Positions 1 through 6,734 of a DNA stretch of 11,479 bases are shown in pieces. Origin of the DNA: Methanosarcinales archaeon. Lineage in GTDB: Archaea > Halobacteriota > Syntropharchaeia > Alkanophagales > Methanospirareceae. The notes under the pieces were generated by a model. It was not told where the DNA came from and did no database searches. It saw only the letters and a program-made list of their open reading frames with translations. Positions within the stretch are counted from its first letter, which is position 1; the number at the start of each line of letters is the position of its first letter. The DNA lies in the NCBI GenBank assembly GCA_025464275.1, contig JAODGR010000036.1:1-11479 (forward strand), in the 5' to 3' direction. Made by a program: the position numbers and the translations under genes.

Positions 1-830
1 TAAAGTTCATCAGGGGCAGTATAACAGATTTACAACTCCTGAGAGCTGCTTTCAGGGACGCGGACTTCGTTTTCCATCAGGCAGCGCTGCCGAGCGTGCA
101 GCGTAGCATTGAAGATCCACTCCATACAAACGAGGTGAACATAAAAGGGACACTGAATGTACTCATAGCAGCCCGTGATGCGGGTGTGAAGAAGGTGATC
201 TATGCCTCTTCGAGTTCTGTTTACGGCGATACGCCCGAACTGCCGAAACGAGAAGGAATGAACCCCAATCCGCTCTCACCCTATGCGGTGACGAAGCTTG
301 TGGGCGAGTACTACTGTAAAGTTTTTAATGACGTCTATGGCTTGAATACCATCTCACTCCGATATTTCAACGTCTATGGACCCCGGCAGGACCCTCACTC
401 AGAATATGCCGCTGTCATTCCCAGGTTTGTGACACGGGTGTTGAGGGGCGAGCCGCCAATCATCTACGGCGATGGTGAGCAGACGCGTGACTTCACCTTC
501 GTTAAAGATGTGGTGAGGGCGAACATCCTTGCTATGGAGAGTGATGCAACCGGGGTTTATAATATCGCTTCAGGCAGGAGGATAAGCATACGAGAACTCG
601 CCAGCCTCATAATGAGATTGACAGGCAGGGACCCGGGCGTCGTTTTTGATGAGCCGAGGCGTGGTGATGTGAGACACTCACTCGCTGATATATCCAGAGC
701 AGGAGCGAAGATGGGCTATAAGCCCGAATACAGCTTGGAACAGGGTTTGGTGGAGGTAATAAGATGGTACTCAAAGGAGAAGTGGAAGGGGAAGTGGAAG
801 GGGGAGAAGGTGGTGGAGAAGGAAGGGTAG
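1..830 (+). CDS. NAD-dependent sugar-nucleotide epimerase, WbpP/GalE type (5' truncated)
   Basis: The 3' part of an extended short-chain dehydrogenase/reductase that epimerises an NDP-sugar at C4, probably for surface glycan or glycoprotein synthesis in the cytoplasm. The frame is open to the left edge, so the N-terminal Rossmann GxxGxxG motif is missing; about 275 codons remain. Visible motifs are HQAALPSV, the catalytic serine region SSSSVYGD, the YAVTK (YxxxK) catalytic pair, RYFNVYGPRQDP and the substrate-side GDGEQTRDF. The combination of HQAA, RQDP and AAVIP resembles bacterial WbpP (UDP-GlcNAc/GalNAc 4-epimerase) more than classical GalE, but exact substrate is inference. The GTG at 96 is an internal valine, not the start. 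The last ~17 residues are a Lys/Trp/Gly/Glu low-complexity tail lying outside the conserved fold. This tail is encoded by the same purine-rich DNA that forms the N-terminus of the next gene, which starts 67 bp before this stop codon. Confidence 0.9.
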   Translation, partial: KFIRGSITDLQLLRAAFRDADFVFHQAALPSVQRSIEDPLHTNEVNIKGTLNVLIAARDAGVKKVIYASSSSVYGDTPELPKREGMNPNPLSPYAVTKLVGEYYCKVFNDVYGLNTISLRYFNVYGPRQDPHSEYAAVIPRFVTRVLRGEPPIIYGDGEQTRDFTFVKDVVRANILAMESDATGVYNIASGRRISIRELASLIMRLTGRDPGVVFDEPRRGDVRHSLADISRAGAKMGYKPEYSLEQGLVEVIRWYSKEKWKGKWKGEKVVEKEG

Positions 831-1294
831 GGATAAATGCACTCGTAAAGTATCTGCGTGCCAAGACCGAGAAGCTGATGATGTGTGGTGAGTTCTGTAA
901 CCGCATAGAACTCGGGGACAAGAAGCTGATTGATTATGCAGCTGCAATAGCATCAGTGCTTGGCGCGCATGTGGCAGCAACGGGCAATACCGTACTCGAA
1001 CTGAAGAGACGGGGTATCACCGCCCGGAAGATGTGGGCTGCTGAAGTTATATACTATCTCCAGTATGACCGCTGGAAGGAAGGTCTGAACTTACCTGCAA
1101 GACCCGATACGGTCATCATGATCGGGTATAACATGGACATGCTACGGGCGTTTACCGCTGCATTAAAGCTAAAAGGCATTGAAACGGTCGTACTGGATAA
1201 CATAGAGGTGGAAGAAGCCACGTTCTCTCTACCTCCGCTCTCCATAAGCGAGTGGAAGCATACCCTGGAAGCTCTGTCCCGCTCGTTACCGTGA
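764..1294 (+). CDS. cdhB: CdhB-like protein (ACDS/CODH epsilon subunit family)
   Basis: A 176-residue protein resembling the epsilon subunit of archaeal acetyl-CoA decarbonylase/synthase, which sits with the CODH alpha subunit and has a DHS-like nucleotide-binding fold. Family-like stretches are AATGNTVLEL (res. 71-80), the PDTVIMIGYN strand (114-123) followed by a helix, TVVLDN (141-146) and the C-terminal ATFSLPPLS...W pattern (152-164) matching ATMSFGNLS in methanogen CdhB. Length fits the family (about 170). ATG 764 has a good Shine-Dalgarno, GGAGGT at 752-757 with a 6-nt spacer, so I keep this start although it overlaps the epimerase by 67 bp. Residues 4-22 are then a Gly/Glu low-complexity leader not expected in CdhB. 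GTG 782 or 794 are alternative starts. No cdhA or other ACDS gene is adjacent, so it may be a stand-alone paralogue. The 3' end overlaps convergent trpG by 9 bp. The family call is from remembered motifs. Confidence 0.68.
   Translation: MVLKGEVEGEVEGGEGGGEGRVGINALVKYLRAKTEKLMMCGEFCNRIELGDKKLIDYAAAIASVLGAHVAATGNTVLELKRRGITARKMWAAEVIYYLQYDRWKEGLNLPARPDTVIMIGYNMDMLRAFTAALKLKGIETVVLDNIEVEEATFSLPPLSISEWKHTLEALSRSLP
773..827 (+). repeat. Purine-rich GGNGAR-type simple-sequence tract at the epimerase/cdhB overlap
   Basis: A 55-bp tract with only four pyrimidines (T at 783, 795, 811 and 814), built from degenerate GGNGAA/GGNGAG hexamers. It is read in two frames: as the Lys/Trp/Gly tail of the epimerase and as the Gly/Glu/Val leader of the CdhB-like protein. 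Similar tracts occur in trpG, trpE and pelota. Confidence 0.8.
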
Positions 1295-1930
1295 GACCAC
1301 ACCTCCTGCCCATGCAATCACATTCTCTATTATCTTCAGTCCGATAGGGAATGTCAGGATAGATTCAGGATGGAACTGCACACCCTCTATTGGCAGCCTC
1401 CTGTGACGAACGCCCATGACTATCTCCTCACCCTCACCTCCACCACCCCTCTCTCCCCCCTCTCCACCGCATGTGGTGGCAGTGACGGCGGTCACCTCCA
1501 GACTGTCTGGTATAACCTTCCCGAAGAGGGAGTGATACCTGCCAGCCCTAAAGGGGTTGGGGATACCCCTGTATATCGTCCTGCCGTCATGTTCAATTTT
1601 GGATTGCTTACCATGGCATGGATACGACAGAAGCCCCAGTTCACCGCCGAAGAATTCTATTATCGCCTGATGCCCCAGACAGATCCCGAAGATGGGATAG
1701 CTTCTGTGGTAGCGTTCAATCACCTTGAGCAGATTGCCCGCATTACGCGGTATTGAAGGACCGGGTGAGAGCACAATCAAATCCGGCTCCATATCACCTA
1801 TTATATCCACATCCAGCCGGTTTCGATATACCACAACCTCACAGTTGAACCTGCGGAAATAATCCACAAGATTGAACGTGAAGGAATCGAAGTTATCAAC
1901 CATGAATACCCTTAACCTGGTCTTCTTCAA
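1286..1930 (-). CDS. trpG: Anthranilate synthase component II (glutamine amidotransferase) TrpG
   Basis: Class I glutamine amidotransferase that releases ammonia from glutamine for TrpE, the first committed step of tryptophan synthesis. The chain has 214 residues with MVDNFDSFTFNLV at the N-terminus, the oxyanion segment LSPGPSIP (54-61), the nucleophile Cys84 in GICLGHQ, and His187/Glu189 in GVQFHPES. The start is TTG 1930: the only nearby ATG (1903) falls inside the first beta strand (RVFMVD), while TTG has a purine-rich Shine-Dalgarno-like GGGGGAGAGG just upstream. The gene overlaps the 3' end of trpE by 35 bp, so translational coupling is likely. Residues ~153-169 are a Gly/Glu/Arg low-complexity insertion between LEVTAVTAT and the IVMGVRH strand, where relatives have a short turn; all catalytic residues are intact. 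PabA is the alternative, but the TrpE-like partner and the TGTACA boxes favour TrpG. Confidence 0.93.
   Translation of the reverse strand: MKKTRLRVFMVDNFDSFTFNLVDYFRRFNCEVVVYRNRLDVDIIGDMEPDLIVLSPGPSIPRNAGNLLKVIERYHRSYPIFGICLGHQAIIEFFGGELGLLSYPCHGKQSKIEHDGRTIYRGIPNPFRAGRYHSLFGKVIPDSLEVTAVTATTCGGEGGERGGGGEGEEIVMGVRHRRLPIEGVQFHPESILTFPIGLKIIENVIAWAGGVVSR
1423..1468 (-). repeat. Purine-rich GGNGAR tract inside trpG
   Basis: On the coding (minus) strand this 46-bp stretch has five pyrimidines, all T, and contains runs of six, four and three G. It encodes most of the glycine/glutamate loop at residues ~153-169 of TrpG. It shares the core GGTGGTGGAG with the tract at the epimerase/cdhB overlap. Confidence 0.75.
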
Positions 1931-3515
1931 TTTCCTCTCCCCCTGTATCCTCTATGCTCCTGAAAAATGCCCTGCCCTTGTTCATCGTCTCTCTCCACTC
2001 GCTCTCTGGCTCTGAATCATACAGTATGGTCGCACCCACGCGTATCTCCGCGATACCATCATGGATATAAGCCGTTCTGATGATGATTCCAAAGTCAAGA
2101 TTGCCGGAGAATGTGATATAGCCGACGTTACCGCCGTAATAACCCCTCCTTGAGTGCTCAAACTGCTCAATCAGCTTCATTGCTGCAACCTTTGGCGCAC
2201 CGGTCAGCGTTCCCGCATTTAACGAGACGATGAAGGCATCAAAAGGCTCGAACTTCTCCCTCTCCAGCACACCCTCCACATGCGCGACCGTATGCATCAC
2301 CGCGGAGTACTTCTCCACAAACCGGTAATCACGAACTTCCACTCCCGGCTTGCAGACCCTGGCAATATCATTCCTCGCTAAATCTATGAGCATATCAAGT
2401 TCGGATTTCTCCTTCCGCGAGTTCAACAGCATCATCATCTTCTCATAGTCCTCTATTGGGTTCTCACCCCTCTCAATGGTGCCAGAGATGGGTCTCGTCT
2501 GAACTACTCCCTCTTCCACACGGAGGAACATCTCAGGTGATGCACCCACGAGGCATTCATCGCCGAAGTTGACATAGAACAGATAGGGTGAGGGGTTTAT
2601 CGTACGGAATTTACGGTATATCTCGAGTGGTGGCTGGTGGATCTTAAAATATCGAGTGTGAGAGAGCACAATCTCAAATATCTCCCCCCTTCTTATCTCT
2701 TCCTTCGCCCTTGAGACCATATCTATGTACTCTCGCTCCGTGATGGCTCTCCCGCCTCGCTCCTCCCTCACCCTCCACCTCCTCACCTTCTCCTTCACCT
2801 TCACCTTCCCATTCTGCTTCCGCTCCTCCTTCATGGGCTCCTTCTCCAGTTCCATCCGCATTGCGATATAATCCTCAGCCGGGCACTCGAAATCGCGGAA
2901 ATCGTATAATAGCAGTTCAGCATCCTCCTTTAGATGATTGAAATGAACGATGAAGTCCGGCATAAAGAGATTGAAGTCCGGTATCCCCGTATCTGGATGC
3001 AGGTCTGGTAGATCCTCGAAGAGTCGGACGAAATCATAGGAGAACACACCATACAGCCCCAAAAAGCGGTCTTCTGAGGCGAAGAAGTCGAGGAACGTCC
3101 TTATGACATACGAGATATTCCTCTGCTTGAACCGCTTGCCCTCCTCAAATAATCGGTTCTCTCGTTCCACAACGCCCGTAATGGAATGTTCACGCATTTT
3201 CAATTCGCTTGCGTAACTGAATAGCGACTCATCTAATAGAGCCAATATCTCCTTACCCCTCCTGTTGAGCGCCAGTATCTCAAATTTGTTATCTTTACCC
3301 AGTATCTGAAGAGGGGGGTCTATCAATATCAGGCTCAATCTCCCATATATCGGCGCTATCTCCGCGGACTCCAGTATGATTCCCCGCTCTCTTACCTTAT
3401 CAAAGAAGGACTCGAACAGGTGGTGGCTGTAGGGGATATGCTTCTTTATCCGTCTGAATTTCACACCTCCGCGGCAGAAGACCTGCTCATCCTCTATCTC
3501 TACCACTGGGTCCAT
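1896..3515 (-). CDS. trpE: Anthranilate synthase component I TrpE
   Basis: Converts chorismate plus ammonia (from TrpG) to anthranilate. The chorismate-binding C-terminal domain spans about residues 258-525 and shows VGASPEMFLRV (323-333), TRPISGT (340-346), DLARND (378-383), NAGTLTGAPK (433-442), YYGGNVGYI (459-467) and IRVGATILYDSEPE (491-504). The N-terminal domain has ILESAE...YGRLS (48-61), corresponding to the LLES tryptophan-feedback motif, so feedback inhibition is plausible. At 539 residues it is longer than most archaeal TrpE. The excess is partly a Lys/Arg/Glu-rich low-complexity insertion at ~224-256 between the two domains and partly an acidic tail after ~522. ATG 3515 has no clear Shine-Dalgarno. 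A TATA box and two TGTACA boxes lie 20-52 bp upstream. It is first in a trpE-trpG pair. The other trp genes are not in the window. Confidence 0.95.
   Translation of the reverse strand: MDPVVEIEDEQVFCRGGVKFRRIKKHIPYSHHLFESFFDKVRERGIILESAEIAPIYGRLSLILIDPPLQILGKDNKFEILALNRRGKEILALLDESLFSYASELKMREHSITGVVERENRLFEEGKRFKQRNISYVIRTFLDFFASEDRFLGLYGVFSYDFVRLFEDLPDLHPDTGIPDFNLFMPDFIVHFNHLKEDAELLLYDFRDFECPAEDYIAMRMELEKEPMKEERKQNGKVKVKEKVRRWRVREERGGRAITEREYIDMVSRAKEEIRRGEIFEIVLSHTRYFKIHQPPLEIYRKFRTINPSPYLFYVNFGDECLVGASPEMFLRVEEGVVQTRPISGTIERGENPIEDYEKMMMLLNSRKEKSELDMLIDLARNDIARVCKPGVEVRDYRFVEKYSAVMHTVAHVEGVLEREKFEPFDAFIVSLNAGTLTGAPKVAAMKLIEQFEHSRRGYYGGNVGYITFSGNLDFGIIIRTAYIHDGIAEIRVGATILYDSEPESEWRETMNKGRAFFRSIEDTGGEEIEEDQVKGIHG
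2748..2846 (-). repeat. Purine-rich simple-sequence insertion inside trpE
   Basis: The coding (minus) strand is made of GGTGAA/GGAGAA/GGTGAG-like hexamers and encodes a basic/acidic low-complexity segment (for example KVKVKEKVRRW) at residues ~224-256, between the regulatory and catalytic domains. Edges are approximate. It belongs to the same family of tracts as those in trpG, cdhB-like and pelota. Confidence 0.65.
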
Positions 3516-3533
3516 CGTTCATTCTGTTTTCTG

Positions 3534-3567
3534 GTGTACATTATTAGTGTGAATTGTACATATAAAT
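3534..3567 (-). promoter_or_regulatory. trpE promoter with two TGTACA (TRP-box-like) sites
   Basis: In the 92-bp gap between tyrA and trpE the minus strand carries a TATA-like TTTATATG (3559-3566). A start of transcription ~25 bp downstream would be near 3538, giving a leader of about 23 nt to ATG 3515. Two perfect TGTACA palindromes sit at 3555-3560 (touching the TATA box) and 3535-3540 (over the predicted start). They are 20 bp apart, and both read ATGTACA on the trpE sense strand. TGTACA is the established consensus of the TRP box bound by TrpY in Methanothermobacter thermautotrophicus. Occupancy here would block TBP/TFB or RNA polymerase. Control by a TrpY-like repressor is inference; no trpY gene is in the window. 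Confidence 0.7.
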
Positions 3568-3607
3568 ACTAAATACTACAATGTCTGTATGGAGTATGGA
3601 AGCGAGC

Positions 3608-4555
3608 CTACGGTACGGAGCGCCCGGCTGAACGCTTCTGCTCCATCTCTATCTTCGCCTCTATCACCGCGTCTGAATCGCGCATTGCACGCTCGGTCTC
3701 GGTATTCCCAAAATGCGCTCTGGCATTCCGCATCTCAGCTATAAAACCCTCTATATCAGATGCCGATATCTGCTCATACAGCCGGGTTGCAACCGAGAGG
3801 AAGGTCTTGTGTACCTCCTCCATCTCCAGATTCTGCTGTATCAACGCGTATAATCTCGGGTCCTGGTGCAGTATCCTGCCCACAAAGTCCATTAAAATCT
3901 CATACATCGGACTCATAAACGCTCTCGCTCGCTCAATATCGAACTCAAGCTCCTTCAATGTGATGCCAGAAGCGATGAGCACGAAGTGTGTGAGTCCCTG
4001 AAGAACACTCATCACCCTGTCATGCTCCTCCGCAGTTAAAATCTCTATCCTCGCACCACTGCGCTTAAAGAGCTCATACACCCGGCTGTACATGCTCCCG
4101 CTCCTCATCCTCACACGCTGTGGCACGAATATCACCGTCTGACCACGCATGCTCTTTGCAGAGGGACCAAAGAGTGGATGTGTACCCAGAATCTCCACCC
4201 CTTCCGGTGTAAATCGAGTCATCATCTCCACCGGCTTCTTCTTCACCGAGGTGATGTCCATCATCAGTGAGCCCTGCCGCATCCCCGGTCCCACACGCTC
4301 TATCACTCGCCCTGTTATGTCTATCGGGACTGACAGGAGTAGCACATCGGTATCCACCACCATCTCCATCTCGAGGTTCCGATTCTGGTTTGACCTTAAA
4401 ATATCGAGCTCCAGGTGCTTTACTCCTATCTCAGCGGCAATCTTACCGGTTTGAACGCTTTTGTCCACTATCAGCACATCTGCACCGCTATCTCTAAAGA
4501 AGTTAGCAAACCAGCGTCCCATACCTCCTGCCCCACCTATTATCGTTACCCTCAT
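3608..4555 (-). CDS. tyrA: Prephenate dehydrogenase (TyrA family)
   Basis: Oxidatively decarboxylates prephenate to 4-hydroxyphenylpyruvate for tyrosine synthesis. From ATG 4555 the protein has 315 residues. The dinucleotide-binding fold starts at once with VTIIGGAGGMGRW (glycine-rich loop) and has an acidic residue after the second strand (VLIVDKS). DVLLLSVPIDIT, the diagnostic GTHPLFGPS and GLTHF of the helical domain follow. There is no chorismate mutase or ACT domain, so it is monofunctional; NAD or NADP preference is not settled. An in-frame TTG at 4585 would add ten residues before the beta strand and overlap the upstream gene, so I prefer ATG 4555. No strong Shine-Dalgarno is visible before either start. 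The gene begins 16 bp after the OB-fold gene stop, suggesting a shared transcript. trpE follows but has its own promoter. Confidence 0.92.
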   Translation of the reverse strand: MRVTIIGGAGGMGRWFANFFRDSGADVLIVDKSVQTGKIAAEIGVKHLELDILRSNQNRNLEMEMVVDTDVLLLSVPIDITGRVIERVGPGMRQGSLMMDITSVKKKPVEMMTRFTPEGVEILGTHPLFGPSAKSMRGQTVIFVPQRVRMRSGSMYSRVYELFKRSGARIEILTAEEHDRVMSVLQGLTHFVLIASGITLKELEFDIERARAFMSPMYEILMDFVGRILHQDPRLYALIQQNLEMEEVHKTFLSVATRLYEQISASDIEGFIAEMRNARAHFGNTETERAMRDSDAVIEAKIEMEQKRSAGRSVP

Positions 4556-4571
4556 CGCCACTCTGAACCAC

Positions 4572-5348
4572 TCATCCAATCCCAATCCATATACAGGTAT
4601 ACCGTGCCATGAACTCCATCAACCCCTCCATCAGGTCATTATTATCCTTCCTCCTTATGCCCTCCGCCATCAGTACATACCTGCCATCACGCATTATCAC
4701 GTTCCCTCTCACTATTACCGGTGTTCCAAATGATAATCGCCTGGCTTCAGCATCGCTAATATTGGTGTGTCTTTTATTATCCACCTGGAAGAATAAGAAT
4801 AATGCTCCGGTGCCATCATCTATCATCATCTCCTCCACTGTGCCCGTGCTCCTATCTGTACCTGTGCGTGTACCTGCTCTCAGTAATATATCTCCCTCCA
4901 CTATCACATCAAATGCGCCGTGACACATGATTATATCCTTGATTCTCCTCTTATGCGGCTTATTCAATTCCTCATAACCAGGGAAAAGGATTTCCGTATC
5001 CACGAGCTTCGTACCCCTGCCAATATAAAGCGTGACCAGCCCGTTCCTACGTCTCACATATGCATTCTCTATTCGTATCACCCTGTCCTGGTCATGGTGG
5101 GGGAGCAACTTCTCTCGATCCGCGAGCCATGAGAAGAACGGTATCTTAGCGGTGTAATCCGCTATAACGCCTTCAATAACCTCTATTTGCCTCCCATCCC
5201 TCAGTGTGAGTTCACGTGATGAGGCATCAAGAACCCTGCAGATGGTATTTATACCCCCCTCTCCTGGCTTCAGGCACCTTAACTCCCGCTCTCCACCACT
5301 GGCGGGGATGAACCTGAAGAAGCCCTGTCTCTTATATTCACGCTGCAT
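4572..5348 (-). CDS. RPA-like protein with two OB folds (probable single-stranded nucleic acid binder)
   Basis: A 258-residue protein with two segments that look like the OB folds of archaeal replication protein A. The first is at ~32-115 (VIADYTAKIPFFSW, then IRIENAYVRRRNGLVTLYIG, the typical strand 4-5 pattern). The second is at ~145-232 (DVIVEGDILL, MMIDDGTGALFLFF, GTPVIVRGNVIMRDGRYVLMAEGI). RPA proteins coat ssDNA in replication and repair. No CxxC zinc finger is seen, and only single cysteines occur (25, 37, 142 and 252), so it resembles a short RPA or an RPA-associated protein rather than full-length RPA. Residues ~158-170 (Gly/Thr/Arg repeats) form a low-complexity loop inside the second OB fold. 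The start is ATG 5348; a stop codon four codons upstream excludes longer forms. It lies 33 bp after the ABC ATPase and 16 bp before tyrA. Its relation to either is unclear, so its precise role is unassigned. Confidence 0.7.
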   Translation of the reverse strand: MQREYKRQGFFRFIPASGGERELRCLKPGEGGINTICRVLDASSRELTLRDGRQIEVIEGVIADYTAKIPFFSWLADREKLLPHHDQDRVIRIENAYVRRRNGLVTLYIGRGTKLVDTEILFPGYEELNKPHKRRIKDIIMCHGAFDVIVEGDILLRAGTRTGTDRSTGTVEEMMIDDGTGALFLFFQVDNKRHTNISDAEARRLSFGTPVIVRGNVIMRDGRYVLMAEGIRRKDNNDLMEGLMEFMARYTCIWIGIG

Positions 5349-5381
5349 CTTTACGAATCTCTATCCTCATCCTCCTTCCAC

Positions 5382-6674
5382 TCAGTCCAGTATGGACCCG
5401 AGCTTATCAATCACCTCTTCTATATCATTCACCGGTATTGCTCCCCGGTTCTTCAATGCTCTTACCCGCTTTGTGGCTTCACCGCCTGTAAAGTCCCGTT
5501 CCTCTATTCCATTGAATAATAGCACTGGTTTGCCCAGTTCTGATGCCCTATTCGCTGCCTCAAGATTCCGCAGATTGCCATATCCTACCGGCATATTACA
5601 CACTACAATCGCATCCGCCGATTGGAGCATCGCTAAGAGTGCATGGAGCGTCTTATCGGCTATCGGTGAGAAGGGTGCTTCGGTCACCACGGGAATATCC
5701 AGTAGCTGGGCAACTTCACAGTCTGTATCCAGCAGGTTCACCGCACCTGCAGTCACCCGATAACCCTCCTCCATGAGTCTATGCATCAGCGGTGCACCGG
5801 TACCCCCGCCACAGATGAGATGTACCGTGGGCTTAGAGGCGGTGTTAGGGGTGGCAGTGTCAGCAGCTGCAGCAGTACCCCCAGTCGAGTGATGATGTAC
5901 CGGAGGTGCTGGTGAGACATAGCTGTGATTGGTGACGGCATGCCTGCCCACAATAACATCCACACCAAATGTCCTCTTTATGTTATTCGGGGTCAATACC
6001 TGCTCTGGAGTGCCGATAGTTACCACCCTGCCACGATGCAGCAATATCAGGCGGTCACAGTAGTGAGCAGCTAAATTGAGGTCGTGGATAACCGCTATTA
6101 CTATCAGCCCCTCCTGCCTGGTCAGCCGTTTCAGGAGCTCCATTATCTCTATCTGATAGTTTATATCAAGGTGAGAGGTGGGCTCATCGAGGAGTAGCAC
6201 TTCCGGTTCCTGTGTCAGCGCTCGTGCAATTATCACCAGCTGCCGCTCTCCGCCACTCAATTCCGTAATACGCCTCTCCGCCAGGTGCCAGCAGTTTGTG
6301 AGTTCCATGCACCTCCTCGCTATCTCCATATCCCGCTGACTTTCCAGTTCCCATCTACCCTGATGCGGATTCCTCCCCATGAGCACGATGTCCAGAGCGG
6401 AGAACTCGAAATTGACTGCGGTCTCCTGTGGGACCAGTGCGAATCTGCATGCAAATTCACGCTCACTGAGTTCGTCTATCAAGTGCCCATCGAGCAGAAT
6501 CGTACCCCTCCTCGGGCTTAAGATCCGGCTCAGTGTTCTCAATAGGGTCGTCTTACCCGACCCGTTGGGTCCGATAACACCCAGGAGCTCGCCATGACCC
6601 GCCGTGAAATCGATGCTCGAGAGCACTTTCTCACTGCCATAGTATGCCTCCACGTCCTCCACCTTCAAACCCAT
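5382..6674 (-). CDS. Fe-siderophore/cobalamin-type ABC transporter ATPase with C-terminal extra domain
   Basis: ATP-binding subunit of the FecE/BtuD/FepC importer class, acting on the inner face of the membrane. The ATPase domain (~1-245) is complete: Walker A GPNGSGKTT (35-43), Q-loop Gln83 in VPQ, signature LSGGE (139-143), Walker B VLLLDE (159-164) and H-loop His197 in VIHDLN. A linker of Pro, His, Ala and Thr (~251-282, including HHHS) leads to a second domain (~283-430). This begins VHLICGGGTG, a Rossmann-like glycine-rich turn, and ends with PVLLFNG and a C-terminal helix. Similar C-terminal extensions are, to my knowledge, found on archaeal BtuD-like ATPases, but their function is not established. 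Cognate permease and binding-protein genes are absent here. ATG 6674 is preceded by AGGGTGA at a 9-nt spacing. Substrate (haem, siderophore or corrinoid) cannot be decided. Confidence 0.88.
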   Translation of the reverse strand: MGLKVEDVEAYYGSEKVLSSIDFTAGHGELLGVIGPNGSGKTTLLRTLSRILSPRRGTILLDGHLIDELSEREFACRFALVPQETAVNFEFSALDIVLMGRNPHQGRWELESQRDMEIARRCMELTNCWHLAERRITELSGGERQLVIIARALTQEPEVLLLDEPTSHLDINYQIEIMELLKRLTRQEGLIVIAVIHDLNLAAHYCDRLILLHRGRVVTIGTPEQVLTPNNIKRTFGVDVIVGRHAVTNHSYVSPAPPVHHHSTGGTAAAADTATPNTASKPTVHLICGGGTGAPLMHRLMEEGYRVTAGAVNLLDTDCEVAQLLDIPVVTEAPFSPIADKTLHALLAMLQSADAIVVCNMPVGYGNLRNLEAANRASELGKPVLLFNGIEERDFTGGEATKRVRALKNRGAIPVNDIEEVIDKLGSILD

Positions 6675-6734
6675 ACGCGACTTTCACCCTTCTTATGGCT
6701 TCTTTCTATCAGGTATACAGGTATATAGTTGTTC
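6675..6734 (-). promoter_or_regulatory. Probable promoter of the ABC ATPase operon with a tandem 8-bp repeat
   Basis: The 60-bp gap after ftr has a TATA-like CTATATAC on the minus strand around 6721-6728, which places a start near 6699 and a leader of ~25 nt. The Shine-Dalgarno-like GGGTGA is at 6684-6689. The sequence CAGGTATA occurs twice in tandem on the plus strand (6710-6717, 6718-6725), overlapping the TATA box, and could be an operator. This assignment rests on pattern only. Confidence 0.45.

Noticed and set aside
607..980. Minus-strand open frames with runs of Pro, Ser, Leu and Thr opposite the epimerase/cdhB junction
   Set aside because: They are mirror images of the purine tract and have no recognisable domain.
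764..1294. Reading this gene as the KEOPS subunit Cgi121
   Set aside because: The AATGNT, PDTVIMIG and ATFSLPPLS blocks fit the CdhB family; no Cgi121 motifs are seen.
1370..1756. 128-codon plus-strand frame opposite trpG
   Set aside because: It lies wholly antisense to trpG, whose catalytic motifs are intact.
2643..4408. The 14-mer CTTAAAATATCGAG present at 2643-2656 and 4395-4408
   Set aside because: It is inside trpE and tyrA in different reading frames; one such match in a window this size is near chance expectation.
5349..5381. Ten-codon open frame starting at ATG 5370 between the ABC ATPase and OB-fold genes
   Set aside because: GGAGG touches its ATG with no spacer, and it ends just inside the next gene; too short to support.
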